Made by a program: the position numbers and the translations under genes | Notes under the pieces: generated by a model | Seen by the model: the letters and a program-made list of their open reading frames with translations, nothing else | Told to the model about the DNA's origin: nothing | Databases searched by the model: none | Shown: positions 1-10,531 of the stretch, one piece after another | Layout: every line of letters starts with the position of its first letter | How positions within the stretch are numbered: position 1 is the first letter of the stretch | NCBI RefSeq assembly: GCF_000090795.2 | Contig: NW_003546553.1 | Coordinates: 1-64,000 of the forward strand | Reading direction: 5' to 3' | DNA from: Amphimedon queenslandica | Taxonomy: Eukaryota > Porifera > Demospongiae > Haplosclerida > Niphatidae | Length of the DNA stretch: 64,000 bases

Positions 1-1676
1 TGACAAATATTTTTCGAGTTATGAGCATTTTAAAGAATGAGCCAATTTTTGATAAAAAGGAAAGCCTCGAAAAATTTATTGTAAATAAAGAATGGAAATA
101 AAACTCGTAGGGCAAGGAAAAACAAAGCAAAGTTAAAAATAGGGTAAGGTAAAGTTAGAGACACAAAAAATAAAATGATAAGGGAAAAATAAAGTTAAAA
201 ATGATTAAATTTAAGAAATATTAATATGGGCATCAGAGCTAGGCTGTATATACATGTAAACCATGGTTTTTCCAAAAAATGGCTCCAAAATGACCCCCCA
301 ATTTTTATTACATTTTCTGATACATGTTGATTTTCTTATCCTATTGAGCTGTTTCCAACAAATACATGTATCTTTTTTGAGATTAAGAATGAGTCAATAT
401 TTTGTCATGACTAGAAGAGAATTCTTTACTTTTATAATATTTCAGATACACATACTGTTCTTAGTATTGCATAGGAAGTTTGAACAGATTCTAATCAATA
501 AGACATTTTTGTGAATTTTAAAGTCGCCCAAAAATCTGGCCAAAAACCATGTACTGTATGTAGGACTGAAGTTGGTTGGGTCTTCAGCTAAATTTTATAA
601 AATTTGCTTGAAGAGAATTTTCCATTTTTTGATAGATTTATATATTCTGATTAATTATGAATTTTCAAAATTCCTCCAAAATTTGGCCAACAACCACACT
701 GTATCATTTTGATGTTCTAAATTTTTACAAATGTTTTTTTATACAATTTTTTATACAATGTTTTTTTTTAAATTGGTTGTGAAATTATCCACATTCTTGT
801 TAATAATTATTATTACTAACTACTAATAATTATTAATGATAAATTGACTGGCCACACCTACTCCAGTTATTAATCCAGTTATTAAGTTATTATAATTGTC
901 CCACCCACTTTAACATGTGTTTTCAAAGTTCCTTTAGTAAGTTTATAACCTCCTAATTCTCTCTCTCTCTCTCTCTCTCTCTTTGTTTTTCAATTGACTA
1001 GTGACTGTCTCATTTTGGTGTCACATGGTTCACCATGAGACTGATGAGTGAAGAGGGAAGGAGAACTTAAAGACTCTCTTTATCTTCAGTTTATTGTTAT
1101 CCAGTCTGCCAGTGACCATTGCTGCAGTCTCCATTAAAGCCCCACTGTGAGTAATGCATTACCACTGTGCAGATATTGTTTAGCTAATACTAGATAAGAG
1201 TGAGCAGTGTATTGATACTTCAGTGTGTATGGTGCAAGCTGCCAGTCAATCCTAAACCATACACACTTAAGTACAATGTATTACATGTAATTATCGCTGG
1301 TTGTAATTAAACTGTTTTATTTATGAATTTGTATGATTGTATGCACACATACAGTCTTGCTGTGTTGTACATGTATTAGAGAAAGAGTGTGTGTGTTTGT
1401 TTGTGTGTCTGCTGTTACTGTGCAAGAGTGCATGATTTTCAAACTTATTTGCTAGAAAGTCAATGCTTTTTTGCAATAGCTGCTGGAAATGATTTGACTT
1501 GAGTCGACTGAGTTTGACTTGTACAAAAATTAATATTTAATATCATGAATAGCAGCAAAGATTACAAATAATGTGAAGGAGGCAAACAAATATCATTTAT
1601 AACTAGCTATGAGGGGTTTCATTAAAAGGCAGCAAGTTGTGTGAATTCAATCATGACATAGTTATTCCTTGTCTAA
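1..1676. other. AT-rich stretch with no gene seen
   Basis: No convincing coding exon was found on either strand. About 256-540 holds a diverged copy of the dispersed ~177-bp repeat (its 'accatggttttt', 'aatttttattacattttctgatacat' style core and 'aagtttgaac' are recognisable in pieces). A (CT)n microsatellite lies at 959-982. About 1450-1570 resembles the spacer copy near 3698-3800, so the segmental duplication that made the glycine-zipper array extends into this side of its first member. Confidence 0.6.
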
Positions 1677-1961
1677 TTATTTTTTTGCTATCTTATATCC
1701 AGCAACTTCTCCTGTAAAGTATCCACCAATACCACCAACCACTGCTCCAACTATTGCACCAACACCCATGCCAATAGGTCCACCAAAGGTTCCCACTCCA
1801 ACTCCTGCTCCTGCTCCTCCTCCAATACCTAACAATGTTCCTACTATTTTACCTTTCCTTACTGTTTTTGCTTCATCTGATTCTGAACTACATACATGTA
1901 TGTGTGTATGCATTTGTAAACTGGTTATTGGAATAATACTGTTAACTCACGGTGAGGACAT
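1677..1961 (-). CDS. Glycine-zipper micropeptide, array member A (73 aa)
   Basis: Two exons are read on the minus strand. The micro exon 1951-1961 encodes MSSP with the last codon split, followed by a GTGAGT donor. Exon 2 (1677-1887) follows a TAG acceptor and gives a phase-2 join. The protein starts MSSPSESDEAKTVRKGK and continues as a long run of small residues (GGGAGAGVGVG, GGPIGMGVGAIVGAVVGG), ending GYKIAKK. This GxxxG/GxGxG pattern with a charged head and a basic tail fits a glycine zipper that packs in or on a membrane, probably as a helical hairpin. No family name was recognised and the function is unknown. It is the most downstream of seven tandem relatives. The same phase and the SDEG/SDEA motif after the splice also appear in members F and G, which supports a real gene. 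Confidence 0.65.
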
Positions 1962-2309
1962 TCTTATTACTGAGCTTATCACGATATTATTATTAGCCAC
2001 TAATGTCAGGAGGGAAGACCTAGATTTGCTGACGATGAGGTGTCTACTAGCACAGTGTTATTGACCACGTCAAGCATTCTTGGATCTGGCGTGATCATCT
2101 GATCATGTGATCTACATGTACATGTACATGTATAAACTGACGTCAGTATTTATGATACTTTGACTCTCTCCTCCTACTGGCAGTCATTATTATTATAACT
2201 AGTTTATTTGAAAAAAAATTAAACACTAAGCATATACATGTACACATTGTACTAAGCAATGATAGCACAATCAAGAGCAACACAAATACATGCATGTATA
2301 TATTTGATA

Positions 2310-2556
2310 TCATTTTTTTGATACAATAAGTCCAACAATAGCACCAACACCAGCTCCAACTGCTCCACCAACCACAAACCCAACTGGACCAGCAAATGAT
2401 CCTACAATAGCTCCAGTTTGTATCCCAGCAGCAACACCTCCTACTCCAGTTACTGCTCCAACCCCAGCGCCTATAGCTATATCTCTTCCTTCATTTGATG
2501 TGTTTCCACTTTTGAAGATGATGAGATTAAATAAGAATATAATGGACTTACCTCAT
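2310..2556 (-). CDS. Glycine-zipper micropeptide, array member B (67 aa)
   Basis: Exon 1 (2552-2556) is just ATG AG before GTAAGT. Exon 2 (2310-2508) follows an AAAG acceptor, with a 43-bp intron and a phase-2 join. The protein begins MSGNTSNEGRDIAIGAG and continues with glycine-zipper repeats (GAVTGVGGVAAG, FAGPVGFVVGGAVGAGVGAIVG), ending LIVSKK. 'AGPVG...VGGAVGAGVGA' is shared with members D, E and G. A promoter-like block containing TATAAAG lies upstream at 2749-2755. An upstream ATG in that block opens a short frame that stops before the splice donor, so it is not the N-terminus. Membrane association is inferred from composition only. Confidence 0.65.
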
Positions 2557-2689
2557 TTTTATTCTCTTAGTAATGGCAGGCTTCCTTACTCTGCTTATAG
2601 CCGGCTAATTTTTTTAGCCCAAGTGATTTCTTTTCTAATTATTAATACTATCACTTCGTTGGCGAGAGTTTTCCCTGGGTAATCCCCGA

Positions 2690-2790
2690 ATGCTGTTTAC
2701 TTTACCAGTAATATCGTAGGCTGTGCCCATTTTAAAGTTGACGCCCATCTTTATACAGTGGGAGTAGTTTGCTACCAATGTGGTTTAGGT
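2690..2790 (-). promoter_or_regulatory. Promoter-like leader block of member B (TATAAAG at 2749-2755)
   Basis: On the minus strand the block reads ...CTACTCCCACTGTATAAAG followed by ATGGGCGTCAAC. It recurs almost unchanged upstream of C (TATAAAG 3466-3472), D (4756-4762) and E (6044-6050), always 157-193 bp before the micro-exon start codon. TATAAAG at a fixed place looks like a core promoter. The ATG just after it opens short frames that differ between copies by stops or shifts, so they are unlikely to be the protein. Confidence 0.45.
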
Positions 2791-2899
2791 TGTGTCGATT
2801 GCTCCTACAATGGTTTTTATGTAGTATTTGCATTTTATCACTTTGAAACATTCTTTTATTTGTTACATGTAATTGCTTTGTATGCTGCATTTGAGAGAC

Positions 2900-2905
<6 letters not shown>

Positions 2906-2940
<35 letters not shown>
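2906..2940. repeat. (TG)n microsatellite
   Basis: A run of about 17 TG units is seen directly, in the spacer upstream of glycine-zipper member B. Confidence 0.95.
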
Positions 2941-2944
<4 letters not shown>

Positions 2945-3069
2945 ATACTAAATCTTATTACTCTTTGTCTTAGTTGTTTCTGTGCATTAAAATTTGTTAT
3001 AGCATTAACACAAACTATCAAGAGCAGCATATACACATATATACGTATTTTTTATTTAAAATTAAGTCA

Positions 3070-3309
3070 CTATATTTTAGATCCAATGTAAGCACCAATA
3101 CCAGCTCCAACCAATCCACAAACCACGGCCCCACCGGGCCCTCCAATCACTGTCCCTACAACCGCTCCTTTCTTCATTCCAAGAGAAACACATACACCAA
3201 CTGCTCCTCCACCCACAGCACACATGACTACATTCTTTCCTTGATTTGATCGATTCCTCCTATGGAAGCTGACAAAATTGTTAAATGCTAGATTAACTTA
3301 CCCTGGCAT
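3070..3309 (-). CDS. Glycine-zipper micropeptide, array member C (65 aa)
   Basis: Exon 1 (3302-3309) is ATG CCA GG before GTAAGT. The intron is 42 bp. Exon 2 is 3070-3259 after a CCATAG acceptor. The protein begins MPGRNRSNQGKNVVMC and continues with GGGAVGVCVSLGMKKGAVVG, then IGGPGGAVVCGLVGAGIGAY, ending IGSKI. It is the only member with several cysteines in the hydrophobic part. The MPG start and phase-2 splice match members D and E exactly, and the whole ~1.26-kb unit is tandemly repeated with D and E. Function unknown. Confidence 0.65.
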
Positions 3310-4359
3310 TCTGGTTTTAAATGATGAAGTTTGTTACTCTGTTTATGACTTCTTTGAAGTCCAAATTTTTCTTAATACCTTTGCTTGTTTGCCGAGGATT
3401 TTTTAGGGGTAATCCCCCTTGCTGTTTACTTTACCGGCTATGTCCAATTTGAAGTTAACGCCCATCTTTATACAGTGGGAGTAGTTTGCTACCAATGTGA
3501 TATAGGTTGTGTCGATAAATGAATACTGCTGTTCCTTTAATGGCCTTCATAAAGTACTTGGTAGCTGCATTTTATGATAGTTCTTTTATTTGTATGTTGT
3601 TACATGTACAGGCTGCGTATGTTGTATTTGAAAAACTATGCCTATGTCTATGTTTGTGCTGCTATACTAGAGCTTGATTATATTCTTTGATTGCTAGAAA
3701 GTCAGTATCATTTCTGCAATAACTGCCAGAAACAATTCTACTTAAGCATGGAATTTTGACTTATTCAAAACTTTTGTTAAAATGTAAAGTAGCAGCAAGG
3801 ATAAAAATTACATCTAAATTATAAGCACTAATATTTAGTATCAGCATTTGGACTATAATGTATTTAAGTTCAGTTTTTTTAAAGGCAGAGATAAGCTAGG
3901 CCACATGTTATACATATCAAAAACTTCTCACAATCAGTGTAGTTTCTTTCATTTTCACGACTATGAAGATAATGTTATGAGAGGACGCTGTATCATTAAT
4001 GTCACTTACGGCATTTTAATGGATTTGCTGTTATCAAAGCAGTTCTTCCCCTTGCACTTTATTAGTTTCTTCAATTGCCTCTTCTTTTGTGTTGCTAGGG
4101 TTATTTTGTATCGTTTGGGTCAGATGATTTTAATATTGCTCACGTGATGCTGTGGAGGAGCTTGCTTAGCTCTCGTGACAACATCACTTCAGTTTTTAAA
4201 AACCTTTGAAACTCGCTCTGTGTTTTTGAAACCTCATGATACAACCATACATTTGTATGGTACATTCATCTTATGACATACTCTTTGTAAAAGAATTCAA
4301 CCAAAACTATTAAGAACATCACACAGACATAATGCACATGTATATTTAAAAAGAAGCTA

Positions 4360-4571
4360 TTATGATGCAAAGAGTCCAATAATAACACCAGCACCAGCTC
4401 CAACCAATCCACCGACTGCAGTTCCAACAGGTCCAGCAACAACTGTTCCTGTGACGACTCCAACTCCCCCTAAAATGATAGCACCTTCGATTGCACTATT
4501 TACTTCATTTGATGAATTTTTTTCTATTGAAGACGATAAAAGCTAAGTAATAGATTAACTTACCCTGGCAT
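4360..4571 (-). pseudogene. Glycine-zipper array member D, one base out of frame
   Basis: The layout is the same as in C and E: micro exon 4564-4571 (ATG CCA GG, GTAAGT donor), acceptor CAATAG, exon 2 4360-4523. Exon 2 is almost identical to member E over its glycine-zipper half (VVAGPVGTAVGGLVGAGAG) and stops at the equivalent place. It starts with a run of seven A where six would keep the family frame, so the spliced message as given runs into an early stop. This may be a real one-base change, an assembly or sequencing error in the homopolymer, or a sign that another splice site is used. The upstream frame 4572-4785 stays open to the donor but does not join in phase. Confidence 0.5.
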
Positions 4572-5666
4572 TTTTGTTTAAAATGATGAGGCTCGTTACT
4601 CTGTTTATGACTGTTTTAAAAGTCGGATTTTTCGTTTTTAAAAATACTTTTACTTTGCTTGCCGTGAGTTTTCCCAGGGTAATCCCCGAATGCTGAATGC
4701 TGTTTACTCTACCGGTAATATCATAGGCTGTGCCCATTTTAAGGTTGACACCCATCTTTATACAGTGGGAGTAGTTTGCTATCAATGTGGTATGGGTTAT
4801 GTCGATAAATGAATACTATTCCTTTATACAGTACTTGGTGGTTGCATTTTACGATAATTCTTTTATTTGTATGTTGTTACATGTACTGGCTATGTATGTT
4901 GCATTTGAGAGACTGTGTCTATGCATGTGTGTCTTGTCATACTAGAACTGATTCTGTTATTTGATTGCTAGAAATTCAATATCATTTGTGTAATAGTTGC
5001 TAGAAGCAATTTAACTTGAGCATGGAATTTTGACTAATGCAAAATTTTTCGAACAATTATAAAGTAGCAGCAATGATGATAAAAAATCATATAAAAGTTT
5101 TTATAAGTTCTACTATTTAGTATCAGCATTCACACTATAATAATTGAGTTTTCACAGTACAGTAGTTGAGCTTTCTTAGAGGCAGAGATAAGCTAGGCCA
5201 CATGTTATACATATCAAGAACTTCTCACATTTGGAGTAGTTTTTCTTGTTAGGGCCACTATAGAGATATTAGAGGACACTGTATTAGTAAAAGTCACTTA
5301 CGGCATTTTAATGGTCTGCTATTGATTGCTGTTATGAAAGCAGTTCTTCCCCTTGCACTTTATTAGTTTCTTCAACCGTCCTTTTTCTGTGTTGCTAGTG
5401 CTAGGGTACTTCCTCTCCTCTTTGCATATTTTGTTATCGTTTGGGTCAGGTGATTTTAATATTGCTCACGTGACTAGTTCTTTGTGGGGGGAGCTAGCAT
5501 AACTTTATAGTGACGATGTCGCTCAAGTCTTTTGGAAACCTTTAAAAATCACTTTGTGTGTTGAAACCCCGTGATACAACCATGTTTATATTAGTACATT
5601 CATCTAAAAGTTTAAACTAAAACTATCAAGAACAACACACAGACATTGTGTATATTAAAAAAGAAG

Positions 5667-5882
5667 CTATTTTGATGCAAAGAGTCCAACAACAGCACCA
5701 ACACCAGCTCCAACCAATCCACCAACTGCAGTTCCAACAGGTCCAGCAACAACTGTTCCTATGGTGGCGCCAGTTGCTCCTCCAGACGCAGCACCTATTT
5801 TCATGTACGTTACTTCCACTGGTGGATTCGGTCTATGGAAGCTGATGAAATATTTAAATGATAGATTAACTTACCCTGGCAT
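5667..5882 (-). CDS. Glycine-zipper micropeptide, array member E (57 aa)
   Basis: Exon 1 (5875-5882) is ATG CCA GG before GTAAGT. Exon 2 (5667-5832) follows CCATAG and the join is phase 2. The protein begins MPGPNPPVEVTYMKIGAASG, then GGATGATIGTVVAGPVGTAV, then GGLVGAGVGAVVGLFASK. It is the closest relative of member D. A promoter-like block with TATAAAG sits at 6044-6050, 162 bp before the start codon. The 42-bp intron is typical of this array. Function unknown; a membrane-inserted glycine-zipper hairpin is the simplest reading. Confidence 0.65.
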
Positions 5883-6180
5883 TCTGGTTTAAAATGATAA
5901 GGCTTGTACTTTGTTTGACTGTTTTAAAGTCCAAATTTTTGCTTTTACTTCACTTTCCAAGACCTTTTGCTGAGTAGGTCCCTAATGCTGTTTACTTTAC
6001 GGGTAATATTGTAGGCTGTGCCCATTTTAAAGTTGACTCCCATCTTTATACAGTGGGAGTAGTTTGCAGTGTAGGTTGTGTCGATAAATGAACGTTGCTC
6101 CTTTAATGGCCTTTTGCATTGTACATGGTATTTACTTTACAATTGTTTTCATTTTTATAATGCATTAAAAACACATGATA

Positions 6181-6415
6181 TTATGTATTGGAAGAACTGG
6201 AAACTTTATTATTCTTAAAAATTCCAACAGCAAACCCAACAAGAGTGCAAATGATTATCCCAGGTGGTCCACCATATATTCCTTTAATTGCACCTTCTCC
6301 TGCTCCTTCAAATCCTCTCTTCACAATTCCTACCAGATTTCCTTCATCTGAGGTATTCTCTCCTCTAAAATTAAAACAGTTATAACTGTCAAGTAATTAC
6401 ATTTGCTTACGGCAT
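6181..6415 (-). CDS. Glycine-zipper-like micropeptide, array member F (62 aa)
   Basis: Exon 1 (6411-6415) is ATG CC before a GTAAGC donor. Exon 2 (6181-6364) follows a TTTTAG acceptor with a phase-2 join. The protein begins MPGENTSDEGNLVGIVKRG, then FEGAGEGAIKGIYGGPPGII, and ends with a hydrophobic stretch (ICTLVGFAVGIF) and KNNKVSSSSNT. It is the most diverged member: the glycine zipper is weaker and the C-terminus is longer and polar. The MPG start, the TSDEG motif and the exon layout keep it in the family. An upstream ATGGGCGTCAA block near 6540 resembles those of B-E but lacks the TATAAAG. Confidence 0.6.
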
Positions 6416-6762
6416 TTTGTTTTTACGGCAATTGTTTTTACGTCTGATTTGGTTAGGCGTTGTCATGAATCCTCAAGGGAGAGTCCTCCATATCACGTGT
6501 TGTTTTTCATTGGTTGAGCCTATAACATTGACGCCCATTCTCCTCACAGTAGGAATGGCTTACAATGACTCTGGGTATCACCACTAATGGATTCACTAAT
6601 GGATTCACTCAACGTATTCACCACAAAACAATCACATACATGTACATGTACAATAATTATTTTATTTATTTTATATCTTCGTTAAATTTCTCAGTTTGAC
6701 AATTTTGACATACATGTACATGTACATGTACAAGCAGTACAATACTAATATTTCTTGTGCTG

Positions 6763-6991
6763 TTAGTGTGAGTGTTGGAATTTCAGATACCCCACTAATG
6801 CACCTACTCCAGCTCCCACTGCTCCTCCAATGACTATTCCAATTGGTCCTCCTATTACTCCTATGGCAGCTCCACTGGCTCCTCCAATCATTGCACCTTT
6901 TCTGACCTTCTTTCCTTCGTCTGATATCTGTCCACTATATTGTAGTGTATTGTTAATAGAACCTGGCAAAAGGTCCGCCTTACTTTGTCAT
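6763..6991 (-). CDS. Glycine-zipper micropeptide, array member G (59 aa)
   Basis: Exon 1 (6984-6991) is ATG ACA AA before a GTAAGG donor. The intron is 49 bp. Exon 2 (6763-6934) starts after ATATAG with a phase-2 join. The protein begins MTNGQISDEGKKVRKGAMIG, then GASGAAIGVIGGPIGIVIGG, then AVGAGVGALVGYLKFQHSH. The SDEGKKVRKG head resembles the SDEAKTVRKG of member A, so the two ends of the array are closest in this part. The open frame also runs upstream through the intron, but without an ATG. It is the first (most upstream) member seen. Function unknown. Confidence 0.65.
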
Positions 6992-8650
6992 TATTGTTAT
7001 TGTTATCCTTCACTTCTTTTCTTAGTTGGAACCCACGACTTAATTGTTATTGCTCAAGAATTGCCGATACTTGGACTTTCCCCCGGGAAAATCCCTTCTA
7101 CATGTTATTGACCATAACTTGTGGGAGCGAGGGTACGAGAGCTTACTAATGATGCCATGCACGTGCACTTGTTTGCTCTATTTTGTGTTGACAATGTAAA
7201 TTCAATGATTAAAGTAAAAAATAATTTCAGTGTATACTTAGAAATGTCATTAAAAGTAGGTAAAAATTACGATAAAAGCAGTAATGTTTGGTTATCCACG
7301 AGTGGCATTTTGTAACAATGCCAAATGGCCTTTTTGTATCTTGCTAGACGTCACCCTTGGCCTTGAGATAAAGGTAATATAGACCTACAGTGACAACACA
7401 AGCTACTTTTTCTCCTGTAGTCAGATCTCTTGGCTCAGAACTATAGATTAACATTGTTACTATAATATGCACTATATTTTTTTCTCCCTACCCAGGCATA
7501 TTTTGTCTCTTCTTTTTAAGTGATTTTCTTCTTCTCTTTAAATGATGTTCTTCCCCTGAAGCTGTTCAAGGATTTGTTTGTTCGGGCCTAGTCTCGTCTT
7601 TTTACCCTCAGCCCGACCCTCCGCTATATAGGGAGGAATTGTGTTGACGTGGTATCAATAGGCCAGTCCCTTGGGAAGCCCCACTACGTCACTCCCATTC
7701 CGGCCCACCTGAGACATGTTTGTCTCCTAATGAATGTGAATTGTTTATAGAGTTGAGTAAAGTGCTGCGTTAGGAGTCCCTCCCTCTTCCACTGTATCTT
7801 AAGGTTTCATTGATGGAATGAACTAACCAATGAATAACCTACATATATATGTACATGTACATATATGTTCATATGTTGCTTGAAGTCTTGTACTTACATG
7901 TACATGTAGATCTTGTGTGTATACCATCCATCTATACTGAGTATTGAATTGTACTATATGGTTGAAAGTAGATACTGATGTACATGTACTATTTTATAGT
8001 TTTTAAGATAAAAAAAGAGAAGGAGAGAGAGAGGAGAAGGACTTCATTTGCTTGCTTATAATAATTATTTTATTGCTGTATAATTTATGAATATTCACCT
8101 ACCTCATGAATATTCAATGAAGTCATTAGCTAGCGCCTGCCTCTTTTAATGCATTGCGCCAGTTTGATGACATTCACTTGCAATCCTTACAACATTCCAG
8201 ACCCACAGACTATGTATACACACACATAAAGGCACTCATATACACTCATATATCCATACACCTAACACCTTATACTTACCATATATTATATACAGGCTCT
8301 TAGTATGTACTGTGTATGTCATAAGGCTAGTACTGTGTATTGTGGCTTCTCCATTAGTAGATTGTCAGCAGTGTATCAGTTGTATATAGTTTAATGTATT
8401 ATTAGTGTTGTTAGCTTAGCATGTCCATATGTCCTCCCTTGGTTGTGTTAATAGACTGGAGGGTCAATGATCAAAGATATCTCTACATTTCTAGTCTGTA
8501 TATGTACATGTACATGTACATGTAGTGTATGTGTGTATTTTACTATTAATTAGTGTGTTCTTTATTAGTATTGAAACTAATGTTACTTATATCTTTGGGT
8601 TTTTAATTATATTTAATGAATTCCTTGCACAAAATAAAGTGCAACACTCC
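6992..8650. other. Stretch with no gene seen
   Basis: No exon chain with conserved protein signal was found. Short TACATG-type palindromic repeats occur near 7850, 7890 and 8503-8525. The region probably holds the distal flank of the glycine-zipper array and nothing else that can be supported. Confidence 0.5.
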
Positions 8651-9780
8651 TTAAGCTAATTCTGATGAGTTCAATTTTTGATGCATGGAAGTTAGAACTG
8701 ATTCGATCAAATTTGGATTTATATGAATTTTTGAAGTCAAAGACCCTGCACTATAGTACAGAGTTTTTGGCCAAATTTTTGTGACTAGGGGAGAATTTTT
8801 AATGTGTATACTTTACATGGTCTTATGTTGTGTAGAAATTTAGAGTGGATTTTAATCAAAATTGAATTTTTTTACGAATTTTAAAAGTTATTCAAAAATC
8901 TGGCCAAAAACCCTGCACTCTATATAGCCCAGGTTTTTTTTCCAAAAATTTGCTCCAAAATGATCTCCAATTTTTATTACATTTTCTAGTACATATTGCT
9001 GTGTAGAAAGTTTGAGCTTATTCTAAGAAATATTTTTCGGGTTATTAACATTTTTTTAAAATGAGCCAATTTTTGAAAAAAAGCATGGACTATAGCCCAT
9101 GGTTTTTTCCAAAAATCGGCCAAAAAATTGCCCCCAATTTTTATTACATTTTCTAATACATATTGATGTCTTTATGCTATGTAGAAAGTTTGAGCTTATT
9201 CTAAAAAATATTTTTCGAGTTATTAACATTTTTTTAAAACAAGCCAATTTTTGGAAAAAAGCATGGACTATAGCCCATGGTTTTTTCCAAAAATTGGCCA
9301 AAAAATTGCCTCCAATTTTTATTACATTTTCTAATACATATTGATGTCCTTATGCTATGTGAAAAATTTGAGCTTATTCTAAAAAATATTTTTCGAGTTA
9401 TTAACATTTTTTAAAACAAGCCAATTTTTGGAAAAAAGCATGGTTTTTCCAAAAATTGGTCAAAAAATTACCCCCAATTTTTATTACATTCTCTGATACG
9501 CATTGATTGATGTCTTTGTGCTATGTAGAAAGTTTGAGATGGTTCCGATCAAAATTTTTTTACAAATTTTCAAAAAGTTTTTTTTAATTAGGCCAAAATT
9601 CATGGTCTCAAGCCAAATTTTGCCAAAACTTAAAAGGAGAAAGTTTTTGGTTGTTACAATTTTTTCTGATACATGAACTTATGGGTGTATAAGCTAATTT
9701 CGATCAAAAAAATTAGATTTTTACAAATTTTTAAAGTTGCTTTCAAAATAAAGCCAAAGACACCATATCATGATGAATAA
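8650..9780 (+). repeat. Array of ~177-bp repeat (plus orientation) with related degenerate units
   Basis: The marker AAAGTTTGAG recurs at about 9007, 9185, 9362 and 9529, giving a period of 167-178 bp. Each unit carries the core ATGGACTATAGCCCATGG, a 'ccaatttttattacatttt' type segment and 'tatttttcgagttattaac' in pieces. The flanks (8650-8960 and 9560-9780) are weaker relatives carrying 'ctgcactata'. It has no coding capacity and lies in an intergenic stretch. Confidence 0.85.
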
Positions 9781-10099
9781 TGAGTTGTGATTTTTAAACC
9801 AGTCTGGCTTATGCAATTTTTAAGAATTAATTTAGCAATTGTTTTTCACATTATAAATTGATTATTATTAATAATAATGTTTCATTTTTATTAGGAGGAT
9901 TGAATAAAAGAATGTGGAAATAGCTACTAAGAGTAACAGATATCAACTGCTATTATATTTATTATTTTTAAAACCTCTCAATCATCAAAGTTAAAAATGA
10001 ACCGGATTTGATTCCTGCTATGTTACTATTAATAGATTCATTAAACATTGCATCATTTAGTTATTAACTTATTATGTAATAGTTATAATCAAAATTAAC

Positions 10100-10106
10100 T
10101 ATAAAA
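10100..10106 (+). promoter_or_regulatory. TATA-like box of the PPP1R15 homologue
   Basis: TATAAAA is seen 340 bp before the start codon at 10441. If used, transcription would start near 10130 and the leader would contain a single upstream ATG, at 10283. This is inference from the motif alone. Confidence 0.35.
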
Positions 10107-10282
10107 TCATCAAGAGTTCAAGACATCAACACTTTAGAACTTTACTAAGCAACAAGAAGTAGAAGGTGAAACTTTGTCAGTGATCACTCAAGGACTACAG
10201 AAGTCTCTACTCTATAACTTTATCTCGAGTTAGTCTATCGACGGCTCCTGTTCTTCTCAATAAGAAAAGTCTTTCTCACTTC

Positions 10283-10531
10283 ATGGCTAATACACCCCAC
10301 CAGTGTAGGAAGAGAACCAGCCAGATTGATACTCCCTACTGTCGTTGTGGAAATAGTCGTGCCGTCTGCTACGTGTTTAATAGTCTACTGATAGCCAGCC
10401 TAGCCTTTCCCACACATCACTGTGAACCTGAGAGAGTTCCATGGCAGAAGTTACACCCACACCCCCAGTTACATATGGAGGAGGGCCTCCCTTCTCATCA
10501 AATTTCTCATCCTCCCCATCTTCACTTTTGA
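10283..10531 (+). promoter_or_regulatory. Upstream ORF overlapping the PPP1R15 start
   Basis: An 82-codon frame begins with ATGG and runs past the main start codon (10441) in a different frame, ending 90 bp inside the coding region. It is the only ATG between the TATA-like box and the main start. Vertebrate PPP1R15 genes are known to be controlled by upstream ORFs during eIF2-alpha phosphorylation, so a regulatory role is plausible. The peptide itself shows no domain. Confidence 0.5.

Noticed and set aside
1669-2064. Plus-strand 131-codon Pro/Thr-rich frame
   Set aside because: It is the antisense shadow of glycine-zipper member A; glycine codons read backward give proline.
4555-4785. 76-codon minus frame starting MGVNLKMGTAYDITG as the N-terminus of member D
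   Set aside because: Sister copies B, C and E carry stops or shifts in the same block, and the join to exon 2 is out of phase. It fits a promoter/leader better.
9056-9344. Two 81-codon frames on opposite strands
   Set aside because: Both fall within the ~177-bp tandem repeat and simply reflect the repeat unit.
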